A stretch of 64,000 nt of DNA from Rhinocladiella similis (GCA_024082115.1 JAMRYE010000013.1:506001-570000); one strand, 5' to 3'; counted from the first letter of the stretch, positions 22,251 through 33,887 are shown. The notes: generated from the sequence alone by a model not told the origin. Program-made: numbers and translations.

Positions 22251-22748
22251 TTACTCAGCTCGCAGAGGCATTAGGGACAGCGCTTCGATCAAAGACGGAA
22301 GACAGAGTCTGAGGGACTCATCCACTGTCGAGATATTGGCTTCAGCGCGGACCGGACGCTCGATAGTCACAACCCCTGTGCCCAGCACTCTCCTAGCATG
22401 CGCCAGCCCTACAAACCCTTCCTCCGTCGGATGAGTTATCTTCCACCTCCTCAGGCTCTCATCTATTTCCAGGTTCAATATGCTGCTCGTGAAAGGATCA
22501 ATGGAGGATGATGAAACAATGGCGCCGAAATTTGGTTCCAGGAAGAGCGAAATCTGCCAATGGTACTTTTCAAAGACTGCTAGGCAATTGGCTTGGAGGA
22601 TGGAGGCTTGGAGAAGAGTTGCGCTGCGAAAGATTATGCTCTTCGCTTCGCTCAATACATAGTGGTGTTGATGAAGGGTGGGATATAGGACCGGGATGTG
22701 TTGGTGAATGAGGGCCGTAAGATTGGGATAGAACAATGACACAGTCAA
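22251..22748 (-). CDS. Possible hypothetical protein upstream of the retropepsin-like gene
   Basis: An open frame of 165 codons with balanced composition, ending 10 bp before the ATG of the retropepsin-like gene on the same strand. It contains helix-like stretches (RSATLLQASILQANCLAVFEKY; ESLRLCLPSLIEALSL) and RRWKITHPTEEGF. No family is recognised. Fungal genes are rarely this close in tandem, so it could be a separate small gene, a long uORF, or an upstream exon region of the same gene. Confidence 0.35.
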   Translation of the reverse strand: MTVSLFYPNLTALIHQHIPVLYPTLHQHHYVLSEAKSIIFRSATLLQASILQANCLAVFEKYHWQISLFLEPNFGAIVSSSSIDPFTSSILNLEIDESLRRWKITHPTEEGFVGLAHARRVLGTGVVTIERPVRAEANISTVDESLRLCLPSLIEALSLMPLRAE

Positions 22749-23612
22749 ATGAGCAAGCTCGGCACGGCAGTATCAGGTTGGGGAACAAATAGAAGTTTGC
22801 TGAGACAATGTGATGGCTGTGTTTGATGATTCTCTCATTTGAGAAGGCCACTCCCGCATCCTTGTACATCTAATGCTCACCACTGGGGGATCATGCCAAG
22901 ATAGTTGAGTAAGCGTGTTTGATCCACCCTATATATGCTACGGTGGGATATAAAGCCCCAATTAGGTACCTTCCAATCTACGACTTCGTTAACGGAGTCG
23001 AGTCTCTCGACCGTCTAAAGCTTTGCGTTCGCATACAACCGCCCCTGAAAGAGACAAACCTGGTACTAGCATTTACTTGGATACGGAAAGGTATGTTTGA
23101 AGCATACTGTGGGCCTTTGGCCTTTCAACACTTGAGCCTTTTGCTTCTTCACAAAGGGCGTTCTCAACTTCACGCCCTAGTGGCAGTTGGACGCGTACGC
23201 GCAGACGCGCAGTTACAAGACCTCCCGTCAAGCCTGATTCAGGGAGAAGGTAATGAGTAGGTGAGCTAACGCGCTTATCCAATATGCCGGTCATTCAGCA
23301 GACCGTGTCGCGACTTCAGCACAAGAAGAGGGGTGAATTTATAGGCTACGACAGACTACCATACATTTATTGCGGTCTCGTGGGAGCCTTCTGGCAAAGA
23401 GCGGCTCACATCCAGACTCACCGCCCACCTCTGAATACTTGTCTATGTCCCTGCAACTTCGTCATGAGCTTCTATATTGATTCAGGTTCCGGTCACTGCT
23501 TTCTTCCCAGTCCGCTCTCGCCGTTCAATCCTGCGATCCCATCTATGTCTCTTTCCCCCAAAACTTCTTCCCATATCATCAACCTCTACCTTGACCCAAT
23601 TCAGTGAGCACC
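22749..23612. other. Upstream region of the U-box/VWA gene
   Basis: About 860 bp. A TATAAA lies at 22949-22954, far from the ATG at 23613. The last 200 bp is CT-rich like a fungal leader. No gene is supported. Confidence 0.5.
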
Positions 23613-26600
23613 ATGGCGCCTTACAAGGTCGTTCTGATCCCGCCGGAAGGCGGGAGACTAGATCTCGTGATACCGGTCAATGGCGGATTGTCTGTTCTAC
23701 TCTTCGCCCATGTTGCTCTCCAGCGAGCGGCAAAAGATCGCCCATTGCCATCCAGAGTCAATGCAGAAGACTTGAGAATTACACTAGGGTCTCCAGATGG
23801 TCTCGTGGTAGATCTTGGGGAGATCTTGGACAATGTCATTACCCCTGCCGACGTCATATTCATGGACGCGACAAACTTGTCGGCAGCAGAGCCTCTCTTT
23901 GATTCAGACATCGAATCGCTACAAATCAGGATCTTGACGCCACATGCTGCACAATACCGTCATGAAACCCAAGAAACCGTACTTCTACGAAATGGCCATC
24001 AGTACGAACTATCAACCACCCTTGAAGAGATTGAAGCCGATGTCTGTCAACATCTTGGCATTTCTGATCAAATTTCTAAAGAGGGGGTCACGATGGAGTG
24101 CAATTGCAAACTGGCAGAGATTTTGGTGAAGAGGGGCACTTGGGATACGAAGCTCTGCATAAAACACACCCCAGCTGGCTGCGAGTTCAGCGGAATGACA
24201 ATGGATCAATGCTGTGCACAATGCTCTTTGTCAATTCTGTGTCATAAGAGAGACGAGAAGACCTGTGAACCGTGCCATGAATACGTTCTGCGGCGCACTG
24301 ATCTCCCATGTGGTCATACTGTTCATTCACATTGCCTCAGTTCCGGGGGAGCAGAGTTCGAGTGTCCACCAGAGTGCTACACAAAGGATCCTTACCAACT
24401 ACAAGGCCAGCAACAATCTGCTATAGTCGTCTATGGTCATAGCCAGGTTGAGAAGATTGAGGTGTCCTCCAGAACTCGCTCAGATTTGATGAGAGCGGTT
24501 GAGGATCGCTTTGGCCTCACCTTCACCGATGGCAAGACTATCATCTGCAAAGGTGGACTGGAAGATAAAGCCTTGTACATGCGCCTGCCTGTGGTTGCAA
24601 TTTGTGCAGTGGAAAGACATCACAACAACCCTGAAGAAACCAAATCAACTGGAAATCAGTCTGGCACCAGACTTGATCTACACACTCTTGAAGGTCCCAT
24701 TAACACGCAAAACCTTGGCCTCACACTGAAACACTCAAAATTGGACAAACTTGCCATCCAAGGCGTCTTGACCTTGTTCGCTGTCGAGAGGAGATATACA
24801 CACGGCGGCAGGAGAACCGATGGTCAGGATTCGATGTTCAGCGCTGGGCCGCATTGGGAAATACCTCAGGGGCCACAAACTGAGCGCGGGATGGCCGCGA
24901 CTTTGGCATCACTGCGTGTATTCACCCATATCATCAGTTCTGAAGATTTCAAGAGAATCGACAAGCACGAAGTCCTTCGCGTTGTTCATAACCTGACACA
25001 CTTCCCTCCTGCGGTCCGTGCAGTTCACATTTTGATGGACGGCAAAAGACTTCAGAACAACGAAAGTGCAGCTCTCGTCCAGAGCCTTGCAGTGGTTGCA
25101 GAAATGATGGTGCCTTTTCACCCGGATGTGATCTACAGAGCCCGAAGCTTGGAATCCGCTAGATTGGTCCTTGGCCTCATCCTGGTGATCGCAGGAAAAC
25201 AGGTGCAGATCCGGCAAGGTTTTGAAAGACAAACGACAATTCGAACGACATTGCCATACGTTTCCGCTTTTCGCACGATTGATCTACGTGATATCAAAAC
25301 AGGGGAACCAGTGACGGACCCAGTTTCCACCAAGCTCGGCTTTGTCAATCGAGGTGTCTTCGAGGCTTTCTCATCCTCAGGTTTGCTTGGAAATAGCCCG
25401 GCGTGTCATGTACTGGAAGGCAGCATTGAAGATATCGAGCACACCCGGTTTGCTCTGCTGTATGGTGGAGTAAGCCTCGAAGCCTCATATTATGAAGCAG
25501 AAGATCTTATACTGGCATTGGCTGATGATGGCCGACCAGCCATTAGCCATCCGCCTCTGTACAACTTCGAACACCTCATATTGAATATGCAAAGCCTTGC
25601 TCTCGGGTGCGAGCGAATCGGGTTCGTCGTGGTGCACCCTGAACAGCTCTCCTTGGCCAAAGCTCCATGTCTCACGCTTGATCGTCGAGGCAATTTGGCC
25701 GTGTACACTAGGCGAACTACCTCGGCGGCTCCAGGCCAGCACCATGTCATTTTCCATCCATTGACAGGGGTCGAAGAAAATGTTGATATCCATATCATGG
25801 CGCAGTTGCTTCAGCCGATTCTTCGAGGTCGAAGACGGCACGCGACTCACCTTTTCGATCACCCTAGCCGGGCTTTCATACGCAAAGATATGACTCCTAC
25901 AGAACTGCTCATGTTTTGTGTCGATTGTAGTTACAGCATGAACAACCTGCCCAAATTTACTGTGGTCGAAGGTGATGACGCATCTGAACACGCTGATGAT
26001 AAGGTCGACCTCATTCTTGATACTGAAGACGACTCGACCGTCGAACTGGAGTATGTGAAGGAATTCCTCCGTGAACATGAGGCATATGATGACATTCTTC
26101 ATATCATCCATCACTCTTCCGAGCATCAGTCAAAAGCAGCCGCACGGGAAGTCATTGATTTCTTACGTGCACACACAGATCGCCATCTCACAAGCTTCGC
26201 GGAATCACTTCGAAAGACCGGCGACTGGGCCTCGACCGCTTACCCTGCTCCTGCCTCGATAGCACAGGAAAAGATGAACACGCTTCGCAAGATACTTGAG
26301 GGCCTGAACATTCATCAAGAAGCATTGGCTGATTTCCTGATATTCTCTGCAACTGATCCCAGCTTCCAGCCTTCGGACTTTCGCTGGTCATTGGGCCAAG
26401 AAGTGCCTCGCAACGAAACTGTTGGTATCCAGGAATACGTCGACATGACCGATTTCTGCACAGTCCCCGAGAATTACATGTGTCCCATCAGTTCTGCTGT
26501 CTTTGAGGACCCAGTCATGACCTCTGATGGCTTCCTATACGATCGAAAGGCGATTGAGCGATGGTTTGCAATCAGAAGAAGCTCCCCAATGACTGGCCTT

Positions 26601-28034
26601 CCCCTCACAGATACGTCTGTGACCCCTGATGAAGAATTGCGGAAGCAGATCCAGGCGTGGCTCAAAGCAAAGGAGGTCGGCCAAGAATCCCAGAACACAT
26701 CAAGGCTGTCACGTCTCATTCCATTGCACAGAACAAGCGTCGTCGACTTTGTGGGCCCAAATATCAGATTCACAAGAGAGATTCCCCGAACAGCGAGGCT
26801 TCTCGACGTCTACGAGGTCGCCTATCGTGGCATGCGAGTCATTTACAACAACTTCACCTTGTTCGTACGTGGTACTTTCCTCCCTTGCAATGAGGAAGAA
26901 GCCCATCGTTTCATTTCCGGCCGACAAACCGTCACCATCAGCCCAAACCATGCCCCTGGTACAACAGTTTTTCGTGATGGAGGCGACGAAATGTGTCTCA
27001 TCAAACTGCACTCTGGAAATCCACCTCGCGAAGCATTCAGTTATTGGATACCTTTGCATTCTCGACTTACCATTGTGTCTGTCCTTTTCCGAGCCTGGCG
27101 CTGCCAGGTACAGTTTCAAGAGCGTTTCGGAAGGACTGTTGACCGTTCCGTTTGGACTGAGATCGAACAAGTCGGCGATGGGTTTGTACACGGCTCTCGA
27201 CACTCCTCCTGGGATCCATTGTCTCCCCTCTTGTTCAATCTGCCACCACCCCATGCCCGGGTAGATGGAGCAAATAACAACAACAACGGTCGAGCAGCTT
27301 CTTCGACTGACGCTCTCCCGCACCCCAAAGGATACAAGCCTGACCGGGTCCTCAATCTCTTCCTTTTCGACCACGTCGACTCCCACACGCGCGAGAAACG
27401 CCGGAGAGAGCGCAGACAAGCCTTATCCTCCCTCGCGCTGACCAAGCAGATCTTCGGATCTTTCGTCGACCGCCTCGTCGCCCACGATTTCCCGACGGAA
27501 GTCGGCCTCGTCACCTTTGGCAGCAGAGCCAAGATGAGCCAGCCCCTCACGCTGCTCATTGAGAGATTCCGCCGCGCCGTGGACCGAATGGAAGGTCGCG
27601 GCGACACGGCGCTCTGGGACGCCGTCGCCCTCGCCGCCGACCACCTTGTCGAGCAAGCCCGCCGTTGCGGCCATGGCGGCGACGGCATCAAGATGAGAAT
27701 TGTCGTCCTCTCGGACGGCAAGGACACGAGTTCTCGCCTGCGCTTCGAGGACGTGGTCCTCAGACTCGGAAGGTCTGGGATCGTTTTGGACTGTGTCTGT
27801 GTCGGCCCTGAAGACAATTCAGAGCTGAGAACCCTGTCGTACATGACAGGGGGGTTGAAGTACGTGCCTGCCTCGGCGGAAGAGGCCCTCGCTATATGCG
27901 AGATGACAAGAGTTCTCTCTCTCAACGAGAGAGATGAAGGAGGAGCCAGGCGGCCGCCGGTCCTCGACGCCAGCGCCCCGAGCCTGATGGCGGCGACGGC
28001 CAATGCAAGGCCAGACCCCGTCATCAGGGGGTGA
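23613..28034 (+). CDS. Giant U-box / von Willebrand A protein with RING-like cysteine cluster (candidate E3 ubiquitin ligase)
   Basis: Single exon of 1473 aa from ATG 23613 (context caccATGgc; the frame opens 9 nt earlier at a GTG). In order: a beta-grasp-like N-terminus (about 1-90); a Cys/His-rich block (about 163-255) with CAQC, CEPC, LPCGHTVHSHC and CPPEC, resembling RING; another ubiquitin-like-looking stretch (about 270-335); a long helical middle; MFCVDCSYSMN with the MIDAS signature D771-x-S773-x-S775; a Glu/Asp-rich insert; a U-box (about 948-1018) with CPISSAVFEDPVMTSDGFLYDRKAIERWF; then the rest of a VWA fold from about 1245: VGLVTFGS, GRGDTALWDA (Thr1332), VVLSDGKD (Asp1368). The MIDAS parts are thus about 560 residues apart. 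U-boxes recruit E2 enzymes, so ligase activity is likely; the substrate is unknown. Large minus-strand frames here are shadows. Confidence 0.9.
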   Translation: MAPYKVVLIPPEGGRLDLVIPVNGGLSVLLFAHVALQRAAKDRPLPSRVNAEDLRITLGSPDGLVVDLGEILDNVITPADVIFMDATNLSAAEPLFDSDIESLQIRILTPHAAQYRHETQETVLLRNGHQYELSTTLEEIEADVCQHLGISDQISKEGVTMECNCKLAEILVKRGTWDTKLCIKHTPAGCEFSGMTMDQCCAQCSLSILCHKRDEKTCEPCHEYVLRRTDLPCGHTVHSHCLSSGGAEFECPPECYTKDPYQLQGQQQSAIVVYGHSQVEKIEVSSRTRSDLMRAVEDRFGLTFTDGKTIICKGGLEDKALYMRLPVVAICAVERHHNNPEETKSTGNQSGTRLDLHTLEGPINTQNLGLTLKHSKLDKLAIQGVLTLFAVERRYTHGGRRTDGQDSMFSAGPHWEIPQGPQTERGMAATLASLRVFTHIISSEDFKRIDKHEVLRVVHNLTHFPPAVRAVHILMDGKRLQNNESAALVQSLAVVAEMMVPFHPDVIYRARSLESARLVLGLILVIAGKQVQIRQGFERQTTIRTTLPYVSAFRTIDLRDIKTGEPVTDPVSTKLGFVNRGVFEAFSSSGLLGNSPACHVLEGSIEDIEHTRFALLYGGVSLEASYYEAEDLILALADDGRPAISHPPLYNFEHLILNMQSLALGCERIGFVVVHPEQLSLAKAPCLTLDRRGNLAVYTRRTTSAAPGQHHVIFHPLTGVEENVDIHIMAQLLQPILRGRRRHATHLFDHPSRAFIRKDMTPTELLMFCVDCSYSMNNLPKFTVVEGDDASEHADDKVDLILDTEDDSTVELEYVKEFLREHEAYDDILHIIHHSSEHQSKAAAREVIDFLRAHTDRHLTSFAESLRKTGDWASTAYPAPASIAQEKMNTLRKILEGLNIHQEALADFLIFSATDPSFQPSDFRWSLGQEVPRNETVGIQEYVDMTDFCTVPENYMCPISSAVFEDPVMTSDGFLYDRKAIERWFAIRRSSPMTGLPLTDTSVTPDEELRKQIQAWLKAKEVGQESQNTSRLSRLIPLHRTSVVDFVGPNIRFTREIPRTARLLDVYEVAYRGMRVIYNNFTLFVRGTFLPCNEEEAHRFISGRQTVTISPNHAPGTTVFRDGGDEMCLIKLHSGNPPREAFSYWIPLHSRLTIVSVLFRAWRCQVQFQERFGRTVDRSVWTEIEQVGDGFVHGSRHSSWDPLSPLLFNLPPPHARVDGANNNNNGRAASSTDALPHPKGYKPDRVLNLFLFDHVDSHTREKRRRERRQALSSLALTKQIFGSFVDRLVAHDFPTEVGLVTFGSRAKMSQPLTLLIERFRRAVDRMEGRGDTALWDAVALAADHLVEQARRCGHGGDGIKMRIVVLSDGKDTSSRLRFEDVVLRLGRSGIVLDCVCVGPEDNSELRTLSYMTGGLKYVPASAEEALAICEMTRVLSLNERDEGGARRPPVLDASAPSLMAATANARPDPVIRG

Positions 28035-29031
28035 TTGAACAGGGAGGGAGCGGAGGGCTGTGGTGGTGGTTGGTTTGGTGCGGTGTTTGGTGTGTGCTTG
28101 GTGGGCAGTTGGCGCCTTGCCTCTTGGGTGTGGTCGGTTTTTTTTTCCCTCTTCTTTTTTTGCTTGCTTCTTTTCTTTCTTGTTAGTGTAAGAGTATTTT
28201 CTCTCTCTTTGTTTTCATAGTGCTAATACAAAAGTTACAAAAATATCACAAAATTGTATGAATCTGACTCGACCCCGCGGTGGTGACATGATTGTAGTTT
28301 TGGCATACAGGGACCTCCTTCGACGTGACGAGTGTAGTCTGTCATCGGTACCCATGGTGTGTCACGCCCGCTTGAACAGAGTCCCCGACACCCCTATTGA
28401 CCCAGGGGGAGGATGCAGAACGCTACACGATACGGTGTTGTATAGGTGTCTCCTTACCATGTGTATGCATGATGAAAAGAGGTGTCTATCATTCTACTTG
28501 ACGGACCTCGTGTAGTCTATAGTGCCACCTTTTTCGCGAGTACGTCTTAGGACGAAGGTGTACGCTACGACAACCTACGACCCGTTTAGCTTGTGAGTGA
28601 CGGTCGTCGAGTGGTAGCAAGTACTGTAGGTGATTGGGTATGGTGACAGTGGATCCCTCGTATACAGTACAGTACATCAGTAGAATGAGCAGAGGTAATC
28701 TATCCTACATGTACTTCTTCCCGACGACTTGCCTCACAATCAGCGATAGTGGTGGCTTTTAGGAATTATAGTAGTCTTGGTATCGAGGCGCACACTCTTA
28801 CCAAGATAACCACCATCGCGCATTAAGAGAGCAGAGAACGGCAAATGGAAAGTATTAGACAATGTCACGAGTGTCTCCCAGGTATGCATGTTTCATGATC
28901 GGTAGAGGGAATCTGTATTGATACTCACGACCTCCGGCCTGCCAAGGATAGTGGCAAGTCACAAGTTGCCATTTTGGTCTGTAGGTTCACACCTGACTAG
29001 AGACCGCCCATCATGATATCTTAAGGTACAT
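28035..29031. other. Convergent intergenic region
   Basis: About 1 kb between converging genes. It opens with a T-rich tract (28137-28210), probably the 3' untranslated region of the U-box/VWA gene. No coding feature is supported. Confidence 0.55.
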
Positions 29032-30662
29032 CTACGGACTGGTGGCTAAAGAGGTCTTCTCCTCTCGAAACTTCTTGGTTCCCAACGAGTCGACATCGTA
29101 GCCGTGCTTGACAAGGTACGCTCTGAACCTCTCATCTTCTTCCGTGATCGTGTCCTGACCGATGTTCGGGAGGAAGAAGAACGCAACCAAGCCGCTAAAG
29201 ATACACAGTGCGCTCGAAACGTAGAACGGGTATTGGCCCTGCTTGATGACATCGTCGCCTGCTGCCTTGATGATATCTGGAAAGATGTAGTTTCCAACAA
29301 ACGCCCCGACCTTGCCCACCGCAGCCGCGATGCCGTAGTACATGCCTCGCACGGAGGTTGCGGACGTCTTCGACGCGACAAGCCCGATGTTGTCACCGGG
29401 GCCGACTTCTCCCAGCGCCAGAAAGATGCCGTACATGACTACAAACCCGCCGACCTGTGACGGCTGGTCGAGGTGCTTGTAGATTGCCGTCATTACGAAG
29501 CCTACGATTCCTTGCAACGTGACACCCAGGATGAGACAGTACTTGGGGCCCAGAATGTCCGAGAGGAATGCACCAATGATTGCGCCGGGGCAGTAGAACA
29601 GATTGATGACCGTGTTCCAGCCGAATGTCTTCCAGAGCGGAGCGTCGGATGGCAGCAACAACGCGAGCCACGACGAAGAGTAGATGCCGAAGGAGTAGGT
29701 GGAGAAATCGTAGACGAACCAGATCAACGAGACGACCGCCAGTCGGAACCAATAGAACTTGAGGATGAGCCAGTAAGGGTAGTGGTTCATTTTGTTGCGG
29801 TTGTATTCTTCAGGTTCTTGGAGCTTGATACGCAGGTACAAAAGGGACAAGGGCGGAATGACACCGAGGCCCAGACACATACGCCACGCTGCGCGTAGAT
29901 GGGATTCGGTAAAGATCAGGACCATAATCATTGGGACAAAGGCCGAGACCACGAAGCCGACGTCGATTGCGAGGTTCGTAAAGCAAATAAACCAGCGATT
30001 GCGATGGCCGCGCTTGAGTTCACCTGTCGCTTCGGCACACGCTACCGACCCGGCGGGATATTCACCTCCCTGTTCTTGTCAGCGTTTTGGGTTTTCTAGT
30101 CATGCCATCACTCGGGAAGAGAGAAAGTCATCGTAGAACTGTTGGACTTACAATGCCAATGCCCAGAAGAAATCGGTATGCCGTGAGAGCAGCAAACATG
30201 CCTCCGATGCTGCCACCAGCGCCATATGAGCCGGCACCCAGGGCGGCAAAGACGATCAGGATGATGGTCGATAGAAGGAGAGAGTGCCGTCGAGACCAGT
30301 GGTCGGAGAGATAGCCAAAGACCAGTTGGCCAAACACGGTCCCAGCAAAGGCGATGGACGCAACGTTGCTTTGGGCATCAGAATTGACATATTCGTCCTT
30401 GTAGAGAATCTTCAGCATGGTGTTTACTGAGCCGATGACCTGGGTATGAGTTAGTATAGATGTCCTGGTGGCACGGGCCAGAGTAGACAAGAATTACCCC
30501 ATTGAGGTAGCCATCAGAGAAGAGTCCAGCACCACAGGCGATAGTAGGCCAACTTCGTTCCCATCTTGTCTTGGGCGTGGCATCGAGAGGAGCAGCATGT
30601 ATTGACACGCGACGATCCTGTTCAGGTGCGTAACCTTCGTTGATACTCTTCTCGTTCTCCAT
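29032..30662 (-). CDS. MFS permease, GIT1-like glycerophosphodiester/phosphate transporter
   Basis: Exons 30662-30498, 30439-30152 and 30069-29032 give 496 aa. After a 40-residue cytosolic start it reads GAGLFSDGYLNGVIGSVNTML, ASIAFAGTVFGQLVFGYLSD, YRFLLGIGIGGEYPAGSV, VVSAFVPMIM, and the Git1-type block ILKFYWFRLAVVSLIWF and YSFGIYSS. These match the Git1/PHS branch of the major facilitator superfamily, 12 predicted helices, plasma membrane. Git1-type carriers import glycerophosphoinositol, glycerophosphocholine or phosphate as phosphorus source; which one here is not decided by sequence. Both splice junctions are phase 0 and reconstruct conserved motifs (LNG|VIGS and GIGI|GGEYP). Confidence 0.9.
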
Positions 30663-31888
30663 GGCGACGAGCAGCGCTGACGAGGCAAAACAGAGGAAGA
30701 TGTCACAAGGATGTGGTCAGAGAAAGAAGGCACGAGGATTTGTAGGGTAGTTATAACATCTCTAGACGAGCATTCGAGTCGACCTGACGTTCCCCGAAGC
30801 AGTAGGTGCAAGCAGACGAAAACGCAGGGAAAGGATGGTCGAGTGGGAACGTGGTTCAAGTATGGAAGCATAGAGAACGAACGCGAGCGATGGTGACGTC
30901 GAGAGGCCTGTGGAATCATCTCGCGTGCCTTTGGAGGGTCATGGTTGAAGCCGACGTTGATCTACCCAGGTACTCCGTAGGCATGCTTCATCTGACCGAC
31001 TCCTCGTTGCAATCGACGACGGAGGATATGAAAAGTCATTCCGAGTGGTTGAAAAGCGCCACTGATTGCAACGTCGTGGAACTTGCGAGCGGCCAACACG
31101 ACGGGGCTGACCTCGGAGGCCCCGTGCACTGTCCAGTAGATGAAACCCAGAGCGATGGCCCGTCGATGCTCGCACAGAATGCAACCAGGACAAAGGCCGG
31201 ATTCATGCGCTAACTGATCTGTGGGACGCGCGTAACGTGTTGGGAAAAGGCCGTGGGTAGTTGGACTGTAGTTCTCAATCCCACCCGGTCACCACGTGTA
31301 GAGAAGGCTGAAGGAGTATTGATTGCTTCGTGCAAACAGAGCTGCAGAGGGATGGATCCCACAGCGGAAATTGAGTTGGAAGATTCTGTTGTAGACTGTC
31401 CCCATGGATTGATTCCGAGTCGGTCGAAGAAGTTGTGGGATGGAAAATGATTTCTTCCAGCGCCTCGTACGTCGGCAGAAGCGGCACCAAAGACAGACAA
31501 AAGTCACGAGGCTCGATCGGCAGAAAAGCTTGGTATCATTGCTTGTCTGTCTTTGACTCGCACTAACTACAGTACAACCTGCATGATGACGCCCAGCAAC
31601 GCCTAGTGACGCCTATGCAGGGGGGGTCTCTTATAGAGGCCACCGTGACTGGATAGGGCCCGTATGGGGACTGGATAGTGGCTGGACCTTCTTTACTTGG
31701 GCATTCCGGCTACTCCCAGGGGCGCCGGTAAGCCTGACGAGCCCCCTCGAGGTCACATCTCCATGGCTCATCCATCCCTGCTTCAAGGTCCATGAGAATG
31801 ATATGGTAGCCAGGCCTATCGGTGGACTGTATCGGGTCGCTGCACCATTTACACTGTACTGTATGTATTCCTGACGCATACAATACTT
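30663..31888. other. Intergenic region between GIT1-like and acyl-CoA ligase genes
   Basis: About 1.2 kb, promoter side of the GIT1-like gene and 3' side of the acyl-CoA ligase. Only short frames without domains occur on both strands. Confidence 0.55.
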
Positions 31889-33632
31889 CTACAACTTCGC
31901 TTTGAGCTTCGAATCCTCCTCTTTCGCCTTGTCCTTCAGCACCCTCCGTAAGATCTTGCCTGCTGCGCTCTTGGGAATCTCATCAATGAACCTGACGCCA
32001 CCTCGAAGTCTCTTATGGTGGGCCACCTTTCCATCTAACCACTTGACAATCTCTGCCGCATCCTTCTCACTCGTCTTGCCCGCAGCAGCCACCACATACG
32101 CTCGAGGCACTTCCGTATGTTGATGGTCGTCGTTGATTCCGATCACAGCGACATCGTTGATAGCAGGATGGTCCATCAACTTCCCTTCTAGTTCAGCCGG
32201 TGCAACCTGAAATCCCTTGTATTTGATCAGCTCCTTGACGCGGTCTGTGATGTAAAAGTTGCCGTTTTCGTCCTGGAAGCCAACGTCCCCTGTCTTGAAA
32301 TAGCCATCAGATGTTATCGCATCCTTGGTAGCGGCTTCATTCTTCCAGTACCCCTTGAAGATGTTGGGTCCAGATAGCCACAGTTCTCCCGTCTGGCCGG
32401 GCCCAAGTTCTTCGCCATCGGGTGATATATACTTGGCCTTCATGCTGGGGAACATTTTCCCGACGCTCCCCACGGACGTATACCATTCGTCCCAGGGCTG
32501 TTGTTGTCGCTATGTCAGTATGCGCTTCTCTAAGAACATATCTGGGTCTCTCACCTGCGTGTGGGTCATTGGGCTGGTCTCGCTTAGTCCATATGCCTGG
32601 TTAATCTTGATGTTTAATCGTTTGTGCACGGCATCGACCAACTCTTTCGTGAGTGGCGCTGCACCGCTGGTAATCATTCTCACGCTGCTGAGATCGTACT
32701 GCTCTACAAGCTTGTCCCGCGCTAGCCGTACAATCACGGGGGGAGCAACATAAATGAATGTGATTTTGTGCTCCTGAATGGCCTTGAGGAATACTTCCAG
32801 GTTGAACGCTGGCATCACCACCAGCTCAATTCCTCGGTGAAGTGGTTGTTGGACCAGACCTGTCAATCCGTAGATGTGGTAAAAGGGCAACACCCCAAGG
32901 ATTTTGTCCTGGCCGCCTGAGTACCACTTCCCCATGGCCGACTTGATCATCAACAAGTCGGAGATGACATTTCGATGGCTGAGCATGACTCCTTTCGGCA
33001 ATCCAGTTGTTCCCGAGCTGTAAACCAGGAAAGCAAGGTCCTTGTCCGGATCCATCCTACGCCTCCTGTACCTTGTTGAGCCGCTTGTCTTGCGGATGTT
33101 TGTCCAGTGTTTGCACCTATGGCTAGGGTCTCGTCCCTGCCCAAGCAAAATGACACGGTCCTCTGGTATGCCGGACTTTTTGGCTGCTTTCAGCGCGGTC
33201 GGTAAGAAATCAATGGTTGTGACGATAGCTTTCGACTCAGAATTGGTCAATTGAAAGGATAATTCATCGGCCGAATATGCCGGATTGGCCGGGGACACTA
33301 TGCCTCCAGCGTAGAAGACGCCGTAGACAACGGCCGCAAAGTCGATATCGTTGGGGGCAAAGACATTCAGGACATCACCCTTCTGCCAGTCCCAGAGATT
33401 CCGGAGACCGCCTCCGAATCCTGTAGCAGCATCTCTGACGTCTGCCCATGTGTAGTGACGAGAAGCATCAACGGATCGATAGATGACTGCCCAGTCAGCC
33501 TCACATACTGCCTGATATGGCATGGCATGGCCTACCTTGGGTGTCAGGAAATTCCCGAGGCTGTTCAAACATCAAACCCCACAGGTCAACCTGAGGAATC
33601 TGAATATCGGGAAACGATGAGTCCGTAGGCAT
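31889..33632 (-). CDS. 4-coumarate-CoA ligase-like acyl-CoA synthetase, peroxisomal (PTS1 AKL)
   Basis: Exons 33632-33536, 33486-32555 and 32497-31889 give 545 aa. The first exon (MPTDSSFPDIQIPQVDLWG...) was placed by the 49-nt intron that joins FPDTQ to VIYRSVD. ANL-superfamily motifs are all present: LVYSSGTTGLPKG, YGLSETSP, GYFKTGDVG, KYKGFQVAPAELE, and catalytic Lys in SAAGKILRR. The protein ends in Ala-Lys-Leu, a type-1 peroxisomal targeting signal. It would activate an aromatic or fatty carboxylic acid to the CoA thioester inside peroxisomes. It is divergent to pex11, about 1 kb away. Substrate choice (aryl, medium or long chain) cannot be read from sequence. Confidence 0.92.
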
Positions 33633-33881
33633 CGTGGGGGTTGCTTCTAGGATCTACACTGTAATTGCAGTGCAACCTGGATGAGGAGTAATGATGAATG
33701 CTCGAAAGACAGAAGCGAGCCTTACTTGACTAACACGTACTTCATGTTATTAACCTATGACCGGTGACATACTGTAGCTACCCGAGACTGTTCCGCGTCA
33801 GAGAAGTTGAAGTCATGAATTAAACAAGCTGGACCTGGACATTGCGCCATCTCACATTTCCGCGAAAGGACCGTGGAGAAG

Positions 33882-33887
33882 CCTCGG
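33882..33887 (+). promoter_or_regulatory. CCTCGG hexamer (FarA/FarB-type site)
   Basis: Exact match to the described fatty-acid-response core, 250 bp upstream of the acyl-CoA ligase ATG. Confidence 0.35.

Noticed and set aside
23604..23612. Upstream GTG as start of the U-box/VWA protein
   Set aside because: The ATG at 23613 has a good context and gives the natural start MAPYKVV; nuclear fungal genes rarely start at GTG.
27116..28024. 302-codon minus-strand frame (and 236 codons at 26709-27419) opposite the U-box/VWA gene
   Set aside because: Antisense to a well-supported coding sequence with clear VWA motifs; no domain of its own. The GC-rich codon pattern of the sense gene explains the open antisense frame.
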